From Dehalococcoidia bacterium (GTDB taxonomy: Bacteria; Chloroflexota; Dehalococcoidia; Dehalococcoidales; RBG-16-60-22): a stretch of 54,189 nucleotides of DNA. A program made the translations under genes and the position numbers. The stretch is taken from NCBI GenBank assembly GCA_011192005.1, contig DUFB01000068.1:1-54189 (forward strand). Direction: 5' to 3'. Positions 33,757 to 41,575 of the stretch are shown piece by piece. Below the pieces are notes generated by a model, which ran no database searches, was not told the DNA's origin, and saw only the letters and a program-made list of their open reading frames with translations. Every line of letters begins with the position of its first letter. The stretch's first letter is position 1.

Positions 33757-35226
33757 ATGGTAAAAAGCAGTGTCATCGGCGCCCTCATGTTCATCCTGCT
33801 GACTCTTCTCGTATTAATAGTACCTTCCCGGCCGTCTTTACTCGCCTATGCTGCCGGCTCCTGTGCTGCACTGGTTATTATCATTCATTACATTTTCTCA
33901 GCACGTAACAGCAACAAAAAGACGGGAAAAGCGGCGTTGCTGATACCGATGATAAGTCTATCTTCTCTTTTCCTGCTTCTACCTTTTTTCTTTACAGCAA
34001 TTTTGTTTGTATGGGGGGCCCTTTCCTTTTTTACCTGGATGCTCGTGATCAGTCTTTGTATCGTCTTCTACATCAATTTTCTCTGTGTACCGCTGGCAAT
34101 ATACCAGAAACGACGTGAGATAAGACAAGCCGCTTCTCTTAATTACTTTCCATCCATTAGCATCCTGATTCCAGCCTACAACGAAGAAAAGGTATTGCGC
34201 CGGGCTATAGAGACTACCATCGAAACTGCCTACCCCGCTAAAAAAGAAATTATCGTTATTAATGACGGTTCTACTGATATGACCTACTCGATAGCACAGG
34301 AGTATATCAATAAAGGCGTAAAGGTAATACATCGACCCAACGGAGGCAAAGCCGTCGCGATAAACCACGGCCTTCGCTTCGCCCAGGGTGAAATTATCAT
34401 CATCGTTGATGCCGACAGCCTGGTGGGGAAGAATACACTGATAGATCTGGTGCAACCCCTGCGAGACCCGAATATCGCCGCTGTTGCGGGGAATATTAAA
34501 GTGCTGAATCGCACGAACTGGCTGACCAGATGCCAGGCTCTGGAATACATAGCGAGTATAAATGTCTACCGTCGCGCGCTGGACGTATTCGGCAGTGTTA
34601 CGGTAGTTCCCGGTGCTCTGGGCGCCTACCGACGTGAAGTGCTCGAAGGCAGCGGCCTCTATGATCCGGATACACTGGTAGAGGACTTTGACGTTACCAT
34701 GAAGACCCTCAAGACCGGAAAGGTGGTCCAGGCCAGTACAACGGCCATCGCCTATACCGAAGCTCCCCAGACTTTAAGAGACCTGATCAGGCAGAGGCTA
34801 AGGTGGTATCGGGGCAACTTCCAGGCATTATGGAAACACCGCGATGCTGCGTTCAATGCCAGATACGGCTTCCTGCAAAAGCTGGCGTTTCCTTTTATGA
34901 TAATATCAATGGTATTCACCCCTTTCGCCGGTATGATAACCATTCTCTCAGCCATCATGGTTATCGCCAGTGGCGGCGGAATGTTGCTGATACCCACTTT
35001 CTTATTCTTCTGCCTGCTACAATTCCTTTTTTCTTTGCTAGCGATAGAATTGGATCACGAAGACCTCAAACTTACTCTATATACACCACTTTTTATCTTC
35101 GGTTACAAACAACTGTGTGATTTCACAGTGCTAAAGGGAATGATCGACGTTATTTCACACCGCGGACTTAAGTGGACTAACGTCAGGAGAATCGGAACTA
35201 AAGTTTCTAAAAGCGCCCTGTCCTGA
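33757..35226 (+). CDS. processive family 2 glycosyltransferase (membrane polysaccharide synthase type)
   Basis: 489-residue membrane enzyme adding sugars from nucleotide-sugar donors to a growing polysaccharide. Three or four N-terminal TM segments precede the GT-A domain: NDGSTD, then DAD (IIIVDADS), GALGAYRRE, the catalytic EDFD, and RQRLRWYRG (the Q/RxxRW motif of cellulose and hyaluronan synthases). Two to three C-terminal TM segments follow. It is coupled to the TackOD1 protein. The polymer (GlcNAc, glucose or other) is not identifiable. Confidence 0.9.
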   Translation: MVKSSVIGALMFILLTLLVLIVPSRPSLLAYAAGSCAALVIIIHYIFSARNSNKKTGKAALLIPMISLSSLFLLLPFFFTAILFVWGALSFFTWMLVISLCIVFYINFLCVPLAIYQKRREIRQAASLNYFPSISILIPAYNEEKVLRRAIETTIETAYPAKKEIIVINDGSTDMTYSIAQEYINKGVKVIHRPNGGKAVAINHGLRFAQGEIIIIVDADSLVGKNTLIDLVQPLRDPNIAAVAGNIKVLNRTNWLTRCQALEYIASINVYRRALDVFGSVTVVPGALGAYRREVLEGSGLYDPDTLVEDFDVTMKTLKTGKVVQASTTAIAYTEAPQTLRDLIRQRLRWYRGNFQALWKHRDAAFNARYGFLQKLAFPFMIISMVFTPFAGMITILSAIMVIASGGGMLLIPTFLFFCLLQFLFSLLAIELDHEDLKLTLYTPLFIFGYKQLCDFTVLKGMIDVISHRGLKWTNVRRIGTKVSKSALS

Positions 35227-35320
35227 AGATATCACCTCTTAAAGCCTTCCGAGTAGTGTGCGATAAAGACCAGAATAACAGTATATATCAGTTTTTTTAT
35301 GCCAAATCAGTCTGAATCTA

Positions 35321-36181
35321 TCAGTAAACGAAGCGCACCACCAGATACCCGATGAGCGATGTAAAAGCAATAGGCGGCAGTGCCGGCATTGGTTTACCCT
35401 TGAGCCAGATTAGCTGAATCAGGTATGCACTCATCAAGCCAGCCAGGGCAAATGCCCCTATTATAATCGCGCTGGGTAATCCCGTCTGGTAAAAGACAGA
35501 TACGGCCAGCATCAGAGGAAACCCGATATCACCCCCGCCTAGTATGGATTGCTCGCGTTCCTCTGATTTCTTCTCAGATAACTCACCAACTTTCACATCG
35601 TGTAGCTTAGCCGTCCAGTCCCGCAGTTTCTTGGGGAAAATAAAGGCGGGCAGACTCTCGGATTCGGAAAGACGGTCGGCCATCCAGACCATGAAGCCGA
35701 ACCTTACCGCGACGACGTCATAAACGGCGATAATCAGCATAAAAATCATGAACGTCAGGGGAGAAAACAGATAACCGAAAACCGAGCCGGCCCCGGCGAT
35801 GGTAACCAGCAGTAAAATATTGTGAAGCCATATTCTTGCCCAGAGCAGCCAGGCGATACCCCCGATAACCGCCAGGGTATAGGATGCCCACATAGGTAAA
35901 GAAAAGCCCGATATGATGAGCACGCCCCAGGCGAACATGAGAGCGAATAACACCCGGAAAACCAGGCGCAGTTTGCCGAGAGGTATAAAAAAGAGAATCA
36001 GCGCTATAACGATTACAACGCCGAAAAAATAGCCGATGATAGGCCCGATGGAGATGTCCGGTGAAACGAAACCCTGCTCCTCGAAATATGTCTCACCCTG
36101 CCGGGCATTAGCCAGCGCCAGGACCAGCGCCAGCACCATGACCAGGGCGCTCCAGAAAAGGGGACTCAGCTTAGATTTCAT
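35321..36181 (-). CDS. presenilin-like intramembrane aspartyl protease (peptidase A22, PSH)
   Basis: 286-residue polytopic membrane protein with about nine hydrophobic segments. It has the catalytic pair of GxGD proteases: YD at residues 154-155 (IIAVYDVV) and GGGD at 215-218 (ILGGGDIGF), plus the PAL motif at 266-268 (MPALPP). The 40-residue hydrophilic loop between the two aspartates is the position where presenilins are auto-cleaved. It should cut transmembrane helices within the bilayer. It is divergent from the GrdB-like selenoprotein gene, with no co-transcribed partner. Homologs are common in Archaea and rarer in Bacteria. Confidence 0.88.
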   Translation of the reverse strand: MKSKLSPLFWSALVMVLALVLALANARQGETYFEEQGFVSPDISIGPIIGYFFGVVIVIALILFFIPLGKLRLVFRVLFALMFAWGVLIISGFSLPMWASYTLAVIGGIAWLLWARIWLHNILLLVTIAGAGSVFGYLFSPLTFMIFMLIIAVYDVVAVRFGFMVWMADRLSESESLPAFIFPKKLRDWTAKLHDVKVGELSEKKSEEREQSILGGGDIGFPLMLAVSVFYQTGLPSAIIIGAFALAGLMSAYLIQLIWLKGKPMPALPPIAFTSLIGYLVVRFVY

Positions 36182-36250
36182 GAATAAATAACGTCCGCGG
36201 GTTTCTCCCCATTATAGGTAAGGAGACCACACGAAAGCAACGCGGTATCC

Positions 36251-36279
36251 TTGACACGTAATAGGCACTATGCTAATTT
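36251..36279 (+). promoter_or_regulatory. promoter of the GrdB-like selenoprotein gene
   Basis: TTGACA (36251-36256), 17 bp, TAATTT (36274-36279) with an upstream TG in extended -10 position (TGCTAATTT). The leader to ATG 36341 is about 55 nt. Confidence 0.65.
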
Positions 36280-36340
36280 ACCTTTATAAATCCCCCTGAA
36301 ATAAATCACAAGCAACATTTAACACGAAGGGAGACGACAG

Positions 36341-37567
36341 ATGGTCCGCATGGAAGCTTTAAGTCCGGAAGAGCGAGAGTTGATGATAAGGCTCCCCACC
36401 CCCTCTTTTGACACCAACCCCTGGGTCACCGCTCCGCCTCTGGAAAAAGTCCGCCTGGCTATCATCACCACGGCCGGACTGCACACCCGGAACGACCGCC
36501 CTTTCCAGATTGACCCCAACGATTTCTACCGCGTTATACCGGGTGACGTTCAGGCTAACGACCTGGTGATGTCCCACCTGGCTGCCAGCTTCGACCGCAG
36601 CGGCTACCAGCGCGACTGGAACGTGGTCTTCCCCCTCGACCGGCTGCGGGAGATGGTATCTGAAGGTATTATCAGCAGCTTGGCATCTTTTCATTACTCG
36701 GTCAGCGCCGTGCACACCAAGGAAGAGTTCGATGCTCCGACGCGGGAAATCGCCCGTCTCCTGAAAAAGGATAACGTCAACGCCGCCCTGCTCTTACCCG
36801 TCTGACCGGGCTGTACGTCCGCCGTTGGCGTACTGGCTCATTATATCGAGGATGAGGGTGTAGCCACCACCGGTATCAGTCTTATCCGGCCCCACACGGA
36901 GGTTATCAAGCCGCCGCGGGCTCTCTGGGTGTCTTTCCAGCTCGGTCATCCCCTGGGCGCCCCGAACGACCCTGATTTTCAGAGAAAGGTATTGATAGCC
37001 ACTTTCGAGTTGTTCAAGGCACCCTCCGGACCGGTGCTGGAGGATTTCCCCGAAGATGAACCAGAGAACGATGAAATAACCATGCTGGCATGCCCGGTGA
37101 ACTTCGCCCGTAATATAGATAGCAGTAGAGAGACCGACGCGAAGAAGGTAGCCTTCCGGAGAGAAATGACCGCGATGCGTCCGTGGTACGATATGGCCGT
37201 CACCAAAAGAAAACGCACCACCGTGGGCGCCAGCTGTATCGACATCGAAAAGCTGGGCGACTTTATCTACGCCTTCCTGGAGGGTAACGAACCGGAGAAC
37301 CCCCGCAATGACGTACCCCTTTCGAATACGCTGAAACTGGCCGTCGAAGACCTGAAGTCATACTACATCGAAGGGATTACGGCACAGCCGGGCCAGGAAG
37401 ATGCCTCAAGCAAGTTGCTCCAGAACTGGTTCTGGGACGAGACGGTTGGCGGCAAAATCCTTCTGGATTTAAAGAAAGTATGCGAGGCAAGTCCGGATAA
37501 AATGATGAGCTTGATCGGCAGTCATTTTATCGTCCCCGGGGATGTCGCTCGACGGCAGACCGCCTGA
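36341..37567 (+). CDS. glycine/sarcosine/betaine reductase selenoprotein B family protein (Sec at UGA 36803-36805)
   Basis: One 408-residue gene that reads as two ORFs because of an in-frame TGA at codon 155. Across the TGA the protein reads LLLPV-U-PGCT, matching the U-x-x-C-T redox motif of GrdB-type selenoproteins (Sec155, Cys158). Both flanks are family sequence: the N-terminal part with LAIITTAGLHTRNDRPF and the C-terminal SLIRPHTEVIKPPRALWV and QLGHPLGAPND. A hairpin downstream of the TGA fits a bacterial SECIS. GrdB cleaves C-N bonds of amines with GrdA and GrdC/D, but none of those is here, so this is an orphan member with an unknown reductive role. The ATG follows AAGGGAG by 9 bp. 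Confidence 0.85.
36813..36833 (+). promoter_or_regulatory. putative bacterial SECIS hairpin for the GrdB-like protein
   Basis: Starts 7 nt after the UGA. One fold has GTACG/CGTAC outer arms, a bulged T (36818), a CC/GG step and the loop GCCGTT. The other has CGCC/GGCG closing GTT, with the loop G 18 nt from the UGA, the same distance as I recall for E. coli fdhF. Both put a G first in the loop as required. Confidence 0.6.
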
Positions 37568-37587
37568 GGAAAAAGTTTATTCGGGTA

Positions 37588-38799
37588 TTATCTTACCTTA
37601 ACCCTGCCCCCGCATTTGGTACAGAGAACTTCGGGGTCAGGGAAGTTGGGGGGTATTTTCCACCTGGTCCCGCAGGAGCATTGCACAATACGGTAATCGT
37701 TCAGCTTCAGCATCACGTCCTCCACCTCTCTCTTACGGCTAATCTCCTCACGGGTCGACTTTTTCTCCTCGGGAGAAGCCTCCCGCAAGCCCACTGCACC
37801 GGCGGTATATTGCGTTGCCTGCGAGATAACACTTCTGCCCCCGGGGTGGACCTGACGGTAAGCCCGGTCATATTCAGCGAAAGAGGCACCGCCAGCCATG
37901 GAACGTAAGATGCGTATTCTCTCGGCTACGGGTGGATGGGTGCTGGTGGCGTTCGAAAGGCTCATGCCCTTCGTGCGAAAAGGATTGATAATATACATCG
38001 GTGCCGTGGCTTTGTTGGCGGTTTTAAGCTCTACCGTCGAGCCGGATATTTTTTCCAGAGCCGATGCCAGCCCCTCAGGATACCTGGTATACAACGCCGA
38101 AGAGGCGTCAGCCAGGTATTCCCTCTTCCTCGAAATGGCATAATATATCAACTGCGCCAGGATGGGGGCCAGAATCATGAAGACGATACCAACGATCAAG
38201 ATAATCAATTGTGCCTGACCGCCTCCGCCTCTGGCAGAACTGCGGGAGCGTCCCATGCTGCCGAAGATGAGCAATCTGGACACATACCATGCCAGTATCA
38301 CGATTGTCCCCAGCATGACGGCGGTGATAGCCATGAGCAGAACATCACGGTTTTTTATGTGCGCCAGCTCGTGGCCAATGACCCCCTGGAGCTCGTCACG
38401 GTTGAGCTTTTCCAGCAGTCCGGTGGTGATAGCCACCGAAGCTTTACTGGGGTCACGCCCGGTGGCGAATGCATTCATGGCTTTATCGTCGATGATATAG
38501 ACATCCGGCATCTTTTCCAGTCCCGAGGCTATTTTCATCTCCTCGACGACGTTATAGAGACGGGGATAATCATTGGGACCGATTTTCTTGGCTCTGGCCA
38601 AAGAAAGCAAGATATTATCGCCGCTGTAGAAAGCAATCAGGGTCATGATAAACCAGATAACCAGGGCAATAAATAATCCGGCAAGGCCGTTTTCAAATAT
38701 ATAAAATCCTAGAAAATAACCGATTGCCAGCAGCATTACCGCCATTACGGTTACCAGTATAATAGACCTGGTTCTATTAGCCCGAATTTGCTCCCACAT
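37588..38799 (-). CDS. htpX: HtpX-like M48 zinc metalloprotease with C-terminal zinc ribbon
   Basis: 403-residue membrane-bound endopeptidase of membrane protein quality control. Two N-terminal TM segments (about 13-33 and 38-58) precede the catalytic HELAH at 143-147, with a later Glu in the YLADASSALYTRYPEG region as the third ligand. Two more hydrophobic segments lie between them. Canonical HtpX is about 290 residues. This protein adds a linker and a C-terminal CxC...CxxC zinc ribbon (C374, C376, C393, C396). It lies 18 bp downstream of lemA, a common pairing. Confidence 0.9.
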   Translation of the reverse strand: MWEQIRANRTRSIILVTVMAVMLLAIGYFLGFYIFENGLAGLFIALVIWFIMTLIAFYSGDNILLSLARAKKIGPNDYPRLYNVVEEMKIASGLEKMPDVYIIDDKAMNAFATGRDPSKASVAITTGLLEKLNRDELQGVIGHELAHIKNRDVLLMAITAVMLGTIVILAWYVSRLLIFGSMGRSRSSARGGGGQAQLIILIVGIVFMILAPILAQLIYYAISRKREYLADASSALYTRYPEGLASALEKISGSTVELKTANKATAPMYIINPFRTKGMSLSNATSTHPPVAERIRILRSMAGGASFAEYDRAYRQVHPGGRSVISQATQYTAGAVGLREASPEEKKSTREEISRKREVEDVMLKLNDYRIVQCSCGTRWKIPPNFPDPEVLCTKCGGRVKVR

Positions 38800-38817
38800 G
38801 ATTGCGCTGTCTCTCTT

Positions 38818-39384
38818 CTAGTTAAAACTTACTTTAGGCGCTTCTCTCTCCGCCGGCACCTCGACTTCAAAGAATTCACCGAGCTGGAAATTGAATAAGC
38901 TGGCCACGATGTTTGAAGGAACCACCTGAATCTTGTTGTTGAAACGCAATACGGAGTCGTTATAATACTGCCGTGAGAAGCTTATTTTATTCTCGGTTGA
39001 AGTAAGCTCCTCCTGTAACGCCAGGAAGTTCTGGTTAGCTTTGAGGTCGGGATAGTTTTCAGCAACAGCCAGCAGCCGACCCAGAGCCGCACCCAGTAAG
39101 CCCTCGGCCTTTCCCCGTTCTCCGGCTCCGGCCCCGGAGACCTGCTGCGCCATATTACGGGCATTGGTAACTGCTTCAAGAGTCTCCCGCTCATGCTTCA
39201 TATATCCCTTGACCGTCTCCATAAGGTTGGGGATAAGGTCGAAGCGTCTTTTAAGCTGAACGTCTATCTGCGCCCAGGCATTTTTCACCTCGTTGCGGAG
39301 CCTGACCAGACCGTTATAAAGGCCGACAACAATGAACAATAAAATTACTACGATGCCTATGATAATCCATACCCAGTAATCCAT
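38818..39384 (-). CDS. lemA: LemA family protein
   Basis: 188-residue membrane-anchored protein with one N-terminal TM helix (about residues 5-25) and a cytoplasmic or extracytoplasmic helical domain. LemA marks are [32 protein letters not shown], and the C-terminal [19 protein letters not shown]. The function is not settled in the literature. Pairing with HtpX is widespread and suggests a membrane-protease cofactor or substrate-presenting role. Confidence 0.92.
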   Translation of the reverse strand: MDYWVWIIIGIVVILLFIVVGLYNGLVRLRNEVKNAWAQIDVQLKRRFDLIPNLMETVKGYMKHERETLEAVTNARNMAQQVSGAGAGERGKAEGLLGAALGRLLAVAENYPDLKANQNFLALQEELTSTENKISFSRQYYNDSVLRFNNKIQVVPSNIVASLFNFQLGEFFEVEVPAEREAPKVSFN

Positions 39385-39448
39385 AAGATACCTCCCTATT
39401 TCTATATTATCACAGAATTATTCAGCTATTGTTAACCGGGTTATGCAG

Positions 39449-39883
39449 TCAATACTTGAAAACATCACCGAGAAAACCCATCACCTCTTCCCGGGAGCCA
39501 GCTTTCTCCGACCTGCCAGAGACAAGCTTTATCAGGTGCGCCACCTCGCCACCATCGAACCATATACCGTGCTCTTTCTTACAGATGTCCACGAGCAGTT
39601 TATTATCCTCATCTATATAGGATTTTTTCATCTTCTTATTACAGATAGGGCATCTCCGCTTCTTTTCCGGCGAACTCGCTTCCTCTGAATCGATTATCCG
39701 CTCCAAAAAGACTCCGTAGTTTTCCATCCCGGCAGCTTCCAGCAGCATCTCCAGTTCGCCCGAATCAAACCAGACACCCCTGCAACTGGTACAGTAGTCA
39801 AGCTCTATATTCTCATGTTCGACAATTACCATGGCGTGTTTACAGGCGGGACATATCATACAGTCGTTACCCCATCTGAACAA
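39449..39883 (-). CDS. protein with two zf-TFIIB-type zinc ribbons
   Basis: 144 residues with two related modules: CPACKHAM...YCTSCRGVWFDSGELE (about 11-48) and CPICNKKMKK...CKKEHGIWFDGGEV. The GVWFD/GIWFD-G-E-x signature defines zf-TFIIB. It probably binds zinc and a protein or nucleic acid partner. The ATG at 39859 (eight codons in) has GGGG upstream and fits the family start better than 39883. It lies 64 bp upstream of lemA on the same strand, so it is probably the first gene of a zf-TFIIB/lemA/htpX operon. Confidence 0.87.
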   Translation of the reverse strand: MFRWGNDCMICPACKHAMVIVEHENIELDYCTSCRGVWFDSGELEMLLEAAGMENYGVFLERIIDSEEASSPEKKRRCPICNKKMKKSYIDEDNKLLVDICKKEHGIWFDGGEVAHLIKLVSGRSEKAGSREEVMGFLGDVFKY

Positions 39884-40032
39884 GAATAATAATTAATTCT
39901 AGCTAGGTATAAATGGGTTGTCAAGGATTTCATTCAGGTGTGCTGTTGGGGCAAGACTAAGTAGAGAGGAGGGTTTTATCAATGAATGAAGCAACTAAAT
40001 CACACTTTGCTTCATGCCTTAAGATGATACAA

Positions 40033-41082
40033 TCACTTTATTGATACCCTCGACTTTACAGCTACCCTTTTACGATTGGGTACAGCCACCGGGGAGCCGC
40101 TGGCTATGCTGAAGAAGGCATTCACCACCACAGGGTCAAACATGTGACGTGACTGCTTTTTTAGCTCGTCAATGGCTACGTTGGGTTTCATGGCTTTACG
40201 ATAGGGACGGTCGGAGGTCATGGCATCATAAATATCCGCTACGGCTAAAATCCTAGCGCCCAGAGGTATACGCTGCCTGGCTAGTCCATCGGGGTAGCCG
40301 GTGCCGTTATACCTTTCATGATGATGCCTGACTATTTTCAATATTTCTTCATCGTTTATTGCCGGTCTCAGTATATGTTCGCCGATGACGCTGTGGGCCA
40401 TGATATGTGAATATTCCTCATCCGTAAGCGGTTCTTTTTTCATGAGGATAGATTCCTTTATTCCTATCTTCCCGATATCATGTACCAGACCGGCCAGCGT
40501 GACTTTTTCAGTATAGCTCTGCTTCAGTCCGAGTCTCCGGCATATCAACAGGGCTATCTTGGATACTCTCTGGGAATGACCGCTGGTGTATTTATCTCTT
40601 GCCTCCAGGGCAAAAGCCAGCGACGTAATGGAGTTGAGGAAGGCTTCGTGGATTTTCTCGGTCTGCTCTTTGACCTTGTCTTCAAGGTGAAGCCGGTACT
40701 CTTTATTTTCCAGCACCAGCTTCCGGCGGTCCAGTGCCTTGCGTACCCTGATGGGTAGTTCGCTCAAGTTCACGGGCTTGATGATGTAATCACAGGCCCC
40801 CATTTTCATCGTCTCAATTACTGTTCCGGCATCGTCCCGCGAGGTGACCATTATCACCGAGGTATCCGGATATATGGCGAGGATTTCACGTAATACCTCT
40901 ATCCCGGACTTTCCGGGCATAGAGACATCAAGCAGCACAAGGTCATACTCAAATTCGGATATGGCTTCCAGCGCACTATCACCATCAGGAACCTCCCGGC
41001 ATTTGTACCCCTCGCTGACAAGCTTGCGGTAAACGATCTTCCTGATGGAAGCCAGGTCATCCACTATTAAGATATGTTCCAT
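40033..41082 (-). CDS. response regulator with HD-GYP phosphodiesterase domain
   Basis: 349 residues. The N-terminal receiver has phospho-acceptor Asp52 (LVLLDVSMPG) and Lys in YIIKPVN. An HD-GYP domain begins near residue 150: AFALEARDKYTSGHS, VHDIGKIGI, and RYNGTGYPDGL, all hallmark residues present. It should hydrolyse cyclic di-GMP, or in some homologs cGAMP, on phosphorylation. It is the last gene of a phosphorelay operon with a single-domain receiver and a giant hybrid kinase. Confidence 0.92.
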   Translation of the reverse strand: MEHILIVDDLASIRKIVYRKLVSEGYKCREVPDGDSALEAISEFEYDLVLLDVSMPGKSGIEVLREILAIYPDTSVIMVTSRDDAGTVIETMKMGACDYIIKPVNLSELPIRVRKALDRRKLVLENKEYRLHLEDKVKEQTEKIHEAFLNSITSLAFALEARDKYTSGHSQRVSKIALLICRRLGLKQSYTEKVTLAGLVHDIGKIGIKESILMKKEPLTDEEYSHIMAHSVIGEHILRPAINDEEILKIVRHHHERYNGTGYPDGLARQRIPLGARILAVADIYDAMTSDRPYRKAMKPNVAIDELKKQSRHMFDPVVVNAFFSIASGSPVAVPNRKRVAVKSRVSIK

Positions 41083-41125
41083 ATGGGTCTCTTTACCTTT
41101 TTAATACACCAACGGTAGATGGACA

Positions 41126-41554
41126 TCATGCCAGAGTGGATATCTCAGAAAACCAGATGACATTCTTCACCGACCTGACCAAGTCATCGGCGGAAATGGG
41201 TTTTTGCAGAAAGTCGTCAGCGCCACATTCGAATGCCATGTTTATTTCCTGCAGTCCGACCGTAGAAGCACCTTCCTTCGATTCTATATTTTCCTCAGAA
41301 CAGAGGAATATTATGGGTATGTTATTCGTATCAGGGTGCTGCCTTAATACCCGACCGATCTCATAGCCATCAATATCGGGCACAAGAATGTCGAGAATAA
41401 TAGCGTCCGGTTTTTCTTCTTTGGCTTTATCAAATCCATCAATCACGTTTATAGCGGTGATAACCTCATAATCCTGGTCCTGTAAAATCCGTTCAGTAGC
41501 CGAAGCCAGAACCCGGCTGTCATCAATAACGAGAATGCGTTTCCTACTTGCCAT
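41126..41554 (-). CDS. single-domain response regulator receiver
   Basis: 142-residue CheY-like receiver with the acidic pair D11/D12, phospho-acceptor D55 (AIILDILVPDIDG) and conserved Lys in FLQKPIS. There is no output domain, so it probably shuttles phosphate between the hybrid kinase Hpt domain and another protein, or regulates by contact. It lies between the hybrid kinase gene (21 bp) and the HD-GYP regulator gene (43 bp). Confidence 0.92.
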   Translation of the reverse strand: MASRKRILVIDDSRVLASATERILQDQDYEVITAINVIDGFDKAKEEKPDAIILDILVPDIDGYEIGRVLRQHPDTNNIPIIFLCSEENIESKEGASTVGLQEINMAFECGADDFLQKPISADDLVRSVKNVIWFSEISTLA

Positions 41555-41575
41555 GTAAAATACCTTTCTAAAATA

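Noticed and set aside
36341-37567. Reading the two GrdB-like frames as a nonsense-mutated pseudogene or two genes
   Set aside because: Both frames are in phase, the TGA sits exactly at the family's U-x-x-C site, and a SECIS-like hairpin follows.
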